Below are positions 56,956 through 64,000 of a stretch of DNA of 64,000 nucleotides, one piece after another. The translations under genes were made by a program, and so were the position numbers. The notes below the pieces were generated by a model that was not told the DNA's origin, did no database searches, and was given only the letters and a program-made list of their open reading frames with translations. This stretch comes from Telopea speciosissima (taxonomy: Eukaryota; Streptophyta; Magnoliopsida; Proteales; Proteaceae), in contig NC_057922.1 of assembly GCF_018873765.1 (NCBI RefSeq), forward strand, positions 65,682,755 to 65,746,754, given 5' to 3'. Positions within the stretch are counted from its first letter, which is position 1, and every line of letters starts with the position of its first letter.

Positions 56956-57915
56956 TTTATAAAAAATATTGCTTTAGTTTTTGATCTCTGTATGTTCAAC
57001 TTTGAGCAAAATTGTTGGGAATCAGGTTTTGTAAGAGTGATTTGCTTACTGAGGAGCTAAGGACCTCCAGGATGACGGACTGTAAGCTGGGCTGCACTTG
57101 TGGCACAGCACTTTGTATTGTTCCAGTGCATTTCAATTCTACATACAAACATGTAATTGTTCTATATTTTCTCAAGTCAAGCGTAGTCTACTCAAATCCT
57201 TTGATAGGGTTTTTATGCCAAAAACTAAAAAAGCTATTGATTGGTATTGTAACCTCTTCTGTAGATTTATGGAAATGTTAAGTATTATGTTAGGGAAGAA
57301 ATGCAAATACTTACTTTTTGGTTGCAGATCTTATAATCTTCGACTGATCTATGTTAATCTAGAATCCTTGGTGTGATCCTTAGCGTTTAGTCTGTGATGA
57401 TGAAGATCTGCTCCACTTTTTATATGTGCGTTTTCGAAGTTGTGTTCATGCCCATCAGATCTTGATTTAGTTGTGCTTTCACTGATCAAGATCAAAGGGT
57501 TAAATTGGATCCCATTCGTTTACTCAAGTTTTAAAACTTTATTGTTTGAACTATTTCTTATGTCGATGATCGTCCAGCGATTTTTATTTTATTTTATCCT
57601 TAAAACTGTAGAGGCTTAGTTCTGGCCTTCTTTGGCTACTCTGTATCAGCTTTATTTGTTATGTCGTAGAGACTGAAGTTGCAAAACTCAGGGCATAATT
57701 TCTGATACCTTTTTAGACGGGTTTTTTTTTGTGTGTTCTCTAGCTCTCTGTTAAAGCTCGTTGCAAAATTGTGATATTGGATTATCATAACGATTATAGT
57801 GGAACATGTATTGCATTCTCTGTATGGAACCAGTTTCAGTTGCATGTTTTAAATGGATTGATGTTGAGCAATCCTAAAGTATTAGAGGGGTGGTTGGGGT
57901 TGTATAGTTCAAGGT

Positions 57916-57988
57916 GAGTCCTTAGCTCAAAATGGAAGAGCACCTGGGGATTACCCAGGGGTATGATGGTTCGAATCCATCAGGGTTC
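57916..57988 (+). ncRNA. tRNA-like sequence 2
   Basis: Acceptor GAGTCCT pairs with AGGGTTC (two G-T pairs), D arm GCTC...GAGC, T arm GATGG-TTCGAAT-CCATC with a perfect B box. The anticodon arm CCTGG-GGATTAC-CCAGG has G, not T, at position 33 and can close to a 6-bp stem with a 5-base loop GATTA. T4 follows at 57994. Not a standard tRNA; same family as 49007 and 58953. Confidence 0.6.
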
Positions 57989-58952
57989 AAAAATTTTCTG
58001 GGCCAGTAGCTTGTTGTTGCTACCATATGTATTCTATCTAGCTTAATTTTAAGTTGAGTTAATATGTGGAATTGTAAAATGAAGACTTTGCCGTATGATG
58101 CAATGTTGTGGTACTATAGGTAACTCAGGGTGTCTCTTTCTTGCATATGTTGGACTGAATTAATGTAATGAGAAACATAATCATGGGAACCACATTGTTT
58201 ATTTGGCATTATCTTTAAATCTTTTTCTGTTTGGTTCTGTATTTGGTTTCTTTAAGAATCGTTATGATATCATTTTGTCCTAGTACCTGGTGTAGGAGTC
58301 ACTGCTGGGTACACCCATATTGCCATACATATATATGTTAGAGCTATCCCAACTAAATACATATACAGGCTTAAAAAGGTAGCTGTGACTTTGGGTGCAG
58401 TCAAGTGTCTATGCAGATTCAGGTCATGTGTTTCATTTTAGTCCAGCAAGAAGACCCTTTTTTTACTACATTTTTGAGACTTTTGTCCATGATTGGGGTT
58501 TAAAAGATGGAGAACAGACCAAGAACAAAACAGAGGAGAAAGAACCAATGATGCTTTACCAAAATAAGTATATTTGATGGCTACGGTTGACTGATCTAAA
58601 AGACCTTGGATGTAAAAGTGGATCTATTTTAGAATTTTGGTTAGACTTTAGGACCATATTTGTTACAATATGGGTGCTTTGGGGGTCTCTTGATTTCAAG
58701 TCAATTCAGGTTTTTTAGTCCAAGAAAAATCAAGCAAGTAGGATATGAAATCAATACCAATTTGAAGAACATGACATTGACTAATTAATTGAAGACCTCC
58801 ATGACTACTTTAATAATATGCAAGCAATTTGTAGAGCAATTCATTGAAAAGTTTTCTTGAGAAGATAAACACAAGAAACACCAACATGGACACTCAAAAA
58901 ACTCAACTTCATTGAATTGGTAGTATCATATAAAAGGAAATGATTGAAATGG

Positions 58953-59025
58953 GAGTCCTGGTGGATTCGAACCACCATCTACTGGTTGTAACTCCAGTTG
59001 CTCTTCCGTTTTGAGCTAGAGACTC
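58953..59025 (-). ncRNA. tRNA-like sequence 3, minus strand
   Basis: Minus strand: acceptor GAGTCTC with AGGACTC (last pair poor), D arm GCTC...GAGC, T arm GGTGG-TTCGAAT-CCACC with a perfect B box. The anticodon stem ACTGG/CCAGT encloses an 8-base loop AGTTACAA. It shares the AGCTCAAAACGGAAGAGCA stretch with sequence 2 almost exactly. It lies inside the same Mutator-like element in opposite orientation. Confidence 0.6.
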
Positions 59026-59505
59026 ACCTAACTTGGATGAACTACAATTTGGATCTTTCCCTTCCTCTTTTCAATAGCTAGTTAGCATTACAAGTATGTT
59101 TAAAAATAAAATATAATCTCAGGTGATTGAGATTAAACTTTGAGCCTTTATCTTTGAAATGCCTGCCACCTGTGAACGATTAGGATAATGGGTCAAAAAA
59201 ACTAGACAGATATACATAAGTGATAAGGCCGTAGTCAATCTTTCTTCATTCTTCCTTTCTCACTTTCTTCTTTGTTGGGTCTGAATAATCTTTTGCTAGA
59301 TATACTAAGCTTCAATACACCAACTGTAACCACACCCATCTTATTGAAAGGCATTCTAATCCATATCTGATATGAATTATTTTAGAAGGCATTCTAATCC
59401 ATATCTTCTCTTTTCCCTGCAAAAATGAAATGGTTTAAGTTCAACTGCATTTATGTTACAAAAAAAAATATTGAAGAAATAATAAGAAGATGGAGCAAAG
59501 ATTAA

Positions 59506-59529
59506 ACACACACACGCACACACACACAG
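59506..59529. repeat. (AC)n microsatellite
   Basis: About 11 AC units with one GC interruption. Confidence 0.9.
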
Positions 59530-59833
59530 AGGAGTGAGAGAAAAAAATCCCCCATTCTTCCTCTTGAAAATATGGATGACTATTTTCTTTCTTGTTCAAG
59601 AGCTGATTCCTTCAAAAGAGATCAGTCCAATAGCAGTTGGTTAATAAAAACCCTGAGAGGAACTCCTCCCTCTTTAGCCACATGGACAATTGGGTTATCA
59701 TATTATTGTGCTGAGTGCTCCAAATCTCACTAACTAGGGTGCTTCTTGTTTGAGTCATCCAGTTTTTCCATTCCCCACCCTAGTTGATATATACCTTCTC
59801 CTCTAACAGAATCCTCTCTCTCCCTCCTGCACA

Positions 59834-60094
59834 ATGGATTTCAAGTTCAATCAAGTTTCGTTTCCTCACAATTTGCAGCTTCACACCCACATCCTGCATT
59901 TAAGATATCAAAACTACAATGGTTTAAACACCCACCCAGATCTGGTGCCATCATTGATTACAACATATGAAGCATTCGATATAGAGAAAATAAGAAACAT
60001 ATCTGTGAATGAAAGGTTCAAAGCACCATTGTTAATTGCATTTTGCATTAAATGCCAAGTACACAAACCTACATCACAATTTCCTAGGAATTAG
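59834..60094 (+). other. Possible captured gene fragment
   Basis: An 86-codon frame starting MDFKFNQVSFPHNLQLH. It is preceded by GTTGATATATACC (TATA-like, about 59783) and a pyrimidine-rich CTCTCTCTCCCTCC leader, an arrangement like a plant 5' UTR. The protein is not recognised. It sits inside the Mutator-like element, a class known to carry host gene pieces. Confidence 0.25.
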
Positions 60095-60384
60095 TGGATT
60101 GAATATGATAGATGGACTTAACGTATGATCCCAACCAGCTACTACACAAATTCGATTTCTTAAGCTTAGAGTACAGCAAAGTTGGGATCATTCAAGTGGG
60201 TTTGTCCTTACATTGTTATATCATTCAAAGTGAATATTCTGTGGAGATGCATATCCAATTAAAATAGTGCAAAATGAGAAGGTGCCCATGAAAATTTCCA
60301 CCATTTGGGGGGGGGGGGGGGTCAGAAATTAACCAAATGATACTTTGTCTCCATTCTGGTTGTTTCAGGTCAGAAACTCTAGTT

Positions 60385-61112
60385 TTATAATGAAGCCTGC
60401 TGAAGCATCGGATTCTCATTCTGAGACTTCCAGTGAAGTTTCGGACGTGTCAACTATTGAACAGAAGTAGTTTTTTTAATGATTTTGAACAAAAAATCAG
60501 AGATCAAAAACTGATTTTTAAAACTTGGAAAATTTCTCTATTCTTTCCTTTGATTCTAGAAATTCAATACATCTCTGTTTTTTAAAACTTTTCATTAAAA
60601 AAAAAAAAATAAATACCCACGACATTGAAGTTACCTGAAGAAGTTCGTTGCTCCGTCCTGAAGTCGCAGCGGCAAGAAGTTGGTGGCAGCGGCGAAGTTG
60701 CAGCGGCAGCTTCTCCTCCTCGGTTGGGCTTCGTCTCACAATGATGGCAATAGAAGAGAGAGGCGATGAGATTAATAAAGATTCGGTCTCGAGAGCGGCA
60801 AGAACAGGTGGGCTCCAGCGAAGTTGCAGGTCCTGGCTTCCGGCGGCAGCTTCTCTCAATGAGAGCAATAGAAGAGAGAGGGAGAGGAAGTAGAGATTAG
60901 GGTTGAATCTATCGGTTTGAGTTAACCATGGTCCTCCATTGGTTTGGTTAAATTTGACCTGAGTTACAATCTAGGTTGGGGTAACCATAGTTAATTTAGT
61001 ATTCAAATTGAGAGAATGATTCAGAGCCGTTATATTTAGATTCGCCACGTGTCACACTCTAGAGGGAAATAACAAGAAATAATGGATCTTGAAATTGAGA
61101 GGAGTAAAATCC
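60385..61112 (-). repeat. Right long terminal inverted repeat
   Basis: Inverted partner of 55889-56650. The inner limit is near GAAGCCTGCTGAAGC at 60392. Just inside it lies a G-run of about 13 at 60308. Confidence 0.9.
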
Positions 61113-61683
61113 GCGGGAGGGAGTCCGGAATCAGAATCCTCTCCCCCGAGCGTGCTATGCTGGTTTATTGCCACATGTCTTATCTCTAAATGGAATATTT
61201 CTATCCGTATTAAGTGTCACATTGCTACGTGATGTATACAAAGGTCACTAATGAATGTAGATCATCGATCTCGTTGGTTCCTCTCATCTTTTACCGTCCA
61301 TCTACCCTACCTTGTAGTATAGTATAGTTCGAAAACACATTCTCCCTCTTTCGATTTCACAGAACTTCATCTAAAACCCTCCCAGTCACAAGCCATTTCC
61401 CACTTGAGGATTCCAAATTGTGCAAAATGCATTGGAAAATTATCCCAGCTCGTGGATTAGAATAAGGCGGAACCATTATTGAGACTCCATTCACAACCCT
61501 GCAATCAATTTTTCTACGAAGCAGAAATTAGGCAGTTCCTTTCAAGGTATTCGAAGCCGCAACCATTCAAATGAGTCTACCAAAGAGAAGCTCCAACAAC
61601 CATTCAAATGAGCCGAGAACTTTCCAGAATATCTGTCCAATTCATAGCCGATGATCGATTTTGGCACAATCATCGAATTCATA
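61113..61683. other. Upstream DNA of kinase copy 1, displaced by the transposon
   Basis: 61122-61252 matches the DNA upstream of kinase copy 2 (63870-64000). The remainder to 61683 shows no gene. Near its end AATTCATAGCCG occurs twice, at 61639 and about 61675, at the duplication junction. Confidence 0.7.
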
Positions 61684-63506
61684 GCCGGTGATTATCTCTA
61701 GAATTATAATTCCAAGGCAATAGACGTCACATTTGGTGGACACTAGGTGGTATTGTAAAGATTCGGGTGTCTTGTACGCGAACATGGATTGGGCGGCTTG
61801 GGTCGGGTTCACCAGCAAGCAATAGCCGTAATCTGCAAGCAATGGCTAATAATCTTGTCCAAGCAACACATTACTTGATTTGAGATTGCCGTGTGGGAGC
61901 TCCAACGAACCCAGTTGGGTGTGTAGATAACCCATTCCTCTCGCAATGCCTTGCACAATCTTTAGAGGGGCTGGCCAGTCAAGCTCCGCATGACAAGGTC
62001 CACGATCACCTGGTTTGTAAAAGGAAAAGAAACAAACGAAACCAAAAAAAAAAAAATTTTTAATTTAATAGACATTTTTAGGAAACAGCCAAACAGGCGT
62101 GTCACATGTGTTAGTGTGCCGGTCATACTCATTACCATGCAAGAGATACAACAAGCTTCCTTTGGGAATGTTTTCGTATACCAAAAGTTTCTCATCTTTG
62201 CGAAAATGGTAAGCCAATGGTGTCAAGATGTTAGGATGTCGTAGTCTCCCGAGTCGCTTGATCTCTGCATCAAAAGCATCTCGCCCAACTCTATTAATCT
62301 ACTGCCACCCCATTGGCCATGACTGCCTTATAGGAAGATCCCAAACCCTCCATTTCCCAAGACCTCGGTCGCTGCCTTCATCAAGTCAGGGAGTCCAAAT
62401 ACACCCTTCTTAGTGTTCACCAACACCAAGTCTCCCATCCCAGTTTCACCCTTTCCGTGTTGTGTTCCTCTTCTGCTAGACCTAGACCCTTTGCGGCTAG
62501 ATCCCATACCTTTTCGGCGGCTAGAGGCCGACAATGAGACTTGCAATTCCACGGCATCCAGGTTCTCTCTACCCAACACGTCGAACTCCTCCTCCCTTCG
62601 TCTTCCCACCACTATGGCCGCCGTCACCAGTAAAAGGATCACCCCAGCTAATGTACCTACGACGACCGCCACGCTGTTGCCAGATGACGAATGCTGCACC
62701 GATGGAGTCTCCGTCATTTTTGATGTCTGCACTTGCGCTACCGCTACTGTTGGTTTCTTGGCCTCACAATCCTTGCCCAATTGTGTCCCACAGAGATCAT
62801 TGTTCCCTACAAAACAACTCTGGTTGAATTTCGATAGGGACGCGGGGATTTCTCCTTGCAATTTGTTGTTGGAGGCGTTGAAGGATTTCAAACTTGTCTG
62901 TTCGATGGATGGGATCGTGCCTGAAAATTTATTGTCCTCGAGATGAATCTCAATGGGATGGGTAAGAGAGGCCAGGGAGGTTGGGATTTCCCCTGTGAAT
63001 GCATTCTGATTAAGCCAGATCTTCTTCAAGGACCCCATTGTGGAGAAGAAATGAGATGGGATCTCTCTGAAAAACTTGTTGCCAGACAAGTAGATAGCCT
63101 TGAGAGCACAGAGGCGATTGAACTCCGGGATGGAGCCAGTGAAGTTGTTGCCTATGAAGCTGAGATTGCGAATTTCAGGGATCTCGATGAGGGCATCGAC
63201 ATCGATTTTGCCGAAAAGACCCATTCGACCAAGGCGAAGGCCGATGATGATGCCCTTGAAGTAGAGGACGCCTGTCGAAGGAGTGTCATCCGCACAAGGT
63301 TTAGAATCAGAGGACCAAGAGTCAGGGGCATCGGCATTGATGAAGGATTCCTTGAGCTTGAGGAGAGCGTCAGTATTGGGTATAGAGAAATCCATGGGAG
63401 GGAAAGTGATGAAGAAGATGATAGAGAAGAGGAAGACACTGGAGATGTAGAACAATGAGGATGGGGATGATGATGGCGATGCTTGGAGAAGGCGAACAGC
63501 GGCCAT
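61684..63506 (-). pseudogene. LRR receptor-like kinase copy 2, truncated and frameshifted
   Basis: Minus strand, ATG at 63506. Signal peptide, LRRs, transmembrane helix and juxtamembrane region parallel copy 1. A 1-bp C insertion at about 62345 shifts the frame in the glycine loop (GNGGFGIFL then stop). A deletion of about 22 bp near 62300 removes the segment holding the ATP-binding Lys (VVVKRM in copy 1). The second exon keeps DYG and the activation segment but stops matching after ILEIITG at 61684, losing the C-lobe. It is almost certainly non-functional. Confidence 0.92.
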
Positions 63507-64000
63507 TGCTCAGCCGGAAATCGGACATCTCTGAGAAAGAACGGACCGCTGTCTGGAAGGATGGAAATTTTTCGCTCTCTCCCTTTGAGGGGATTCTTTT
63601 CATATCCTTGGCCTTTCTCCTTCTCTGTTTGCTTTCTTTATTTTCCTTCGTTTTCGTCATGGTGTGCGGTTTGTTGTGGTTTGTGATGAAGGAGTTGGCG
63701 AATGGTGCACAGTCTAAGAATAGGTTTGCAGATAGAGAATGACAGGAAGAGAGGGACAGAGAGAAGGAGAGGGAGAGAGGAACGATGGATCTCCAAGCTT
63801 TGACCATGTCAATGATTTGTTCGGTTTGGCGATGGTGGCAAAATTAGTGGCGATAGCCAGTGGGAGGGAGTTCGGAATCAGAATCCTTTCCCCCGAGCAT
63901 GCTATGCTGGTTTATTGCCACATGTCTTATCTCTAAATGGAATATTTCTATCTGTATTAAGTGTCACATTGCTTCGTGATGTATACAAATGTCACTAATG
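63507..64000 (-). promoter_or_regulatory. Upstream region of kinase copy 2 (empty transposon site)
   Basis: Matches 55527-55888 joined directly to 61122-61252. At about 63870 it shows the undisturbed target of the Mutator-like element. No further gene was seen before the window end. Confidence 0.85.

Larger units (their letters stand above)
55889..61112. mobile_element. Mutator-like element with very long inverted repeats
   Basis: 5224 bp with 9-bp target duplications GCGAGAGGG (55880-55888) and GCGGGAGGG (61113-61121), one mismatch. Exact ends are GGATTTTACTCCTCTC and its complement. Inverted repeats run about 55889-56650 on the left and 60385-61112 on the right. The kinase paralog has the uninterrupted site CCAGTGGGAGGGAG near 63870. 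The 9-bp duplication and long repeats are typical of Mutator-like elements. No MULE transposase was found; the interior holds two tRNA-like sequences and a possible gene fragment, so it is non-autonomous. Confidence 0.92.

Noticed and set aside
53645..64000. Two functional kinase genes
   Set aside because: Copy 2 has a frameshift in the glycine loop, a deletion of the ATP-binding Lys segment and a missing C-lobe.

Overview
The window is nuclear DNA of a flowering plant. The evidence is P-class pentatricopeptide-repeat (PPR) genes, an LRR receptor kinase of the pollen-receptor type with one intron, plant Ty1/copia, Ty3/gypsy and L1 elements, an Au-type SINE, and hAT- and Mutator-like DNA transposons. 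I cannot name the species. By my reading roughly two thirds of the window is mobile DNA, much of it nested. Layout: 1-3934 holds the 3' part of an intact PPR gene and its 3' flank, with a SINE; the same block recurs at 42637-46550. 3753-8186 is a decayed L1-type LINE on the minus strand. 8790-28600 is a stack of LTR retrotransposons: copia A (5' part lost) is split at 10707/23219 by a 12.5-kb chromodomain gypsy element, which is itself split by a complete 5.3-kb copia element F (14888-20212). Copia A abuts the gag of copia B, B abuts a fragment of copia C, and C abuts the LTR of element D. A LINE ORF1 fragment follows (28640-29590). 30090-41302 is copia E on the minus strand, opened by a 5265-bp hAT transposon (33489-38753) with a perfect 8-bp target duplication. 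Copia E sits about 240 bp upstream of the second PPR copy (41544-44766), which is a pseudogene with two stops and a frameshift. 46551-49690 is a 3.1-kb non-coding element with inverted termini. 49691-53200 is AT-rich intergenic DNA. 53201-55526 is an apparently intact LRR receptor-like kinase on the minus strand. 363 bp upstream of its ATG lies a 5.2-kb Mutator-like element with inverted repeats over 700 bp long (55889-61112). 61684-63506 is a truncated, frameshifted tandem copy of the kinase, and its upstream DNA shows the empty insertion site. How the parts relate: only two genes look functional, the first PPR gene (probable organellar RNA-binding factor) and the first kinase copy (plasma-membrane receptor or pseudokinase). 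Each has a tandem paralog that has decayed, and each gene pair has a large transposon just upstream of one member. The most unusual items are three tRNA-like sequences with intact A/B boxes but aberrant anticodon arms, all inside DNA transposons; long subterminal hairpins in the hAT element; recurrent TGG-to-TGA stops in several copia copies; and a conserved 32-codon exon-like segment downstream of both PPR copies.
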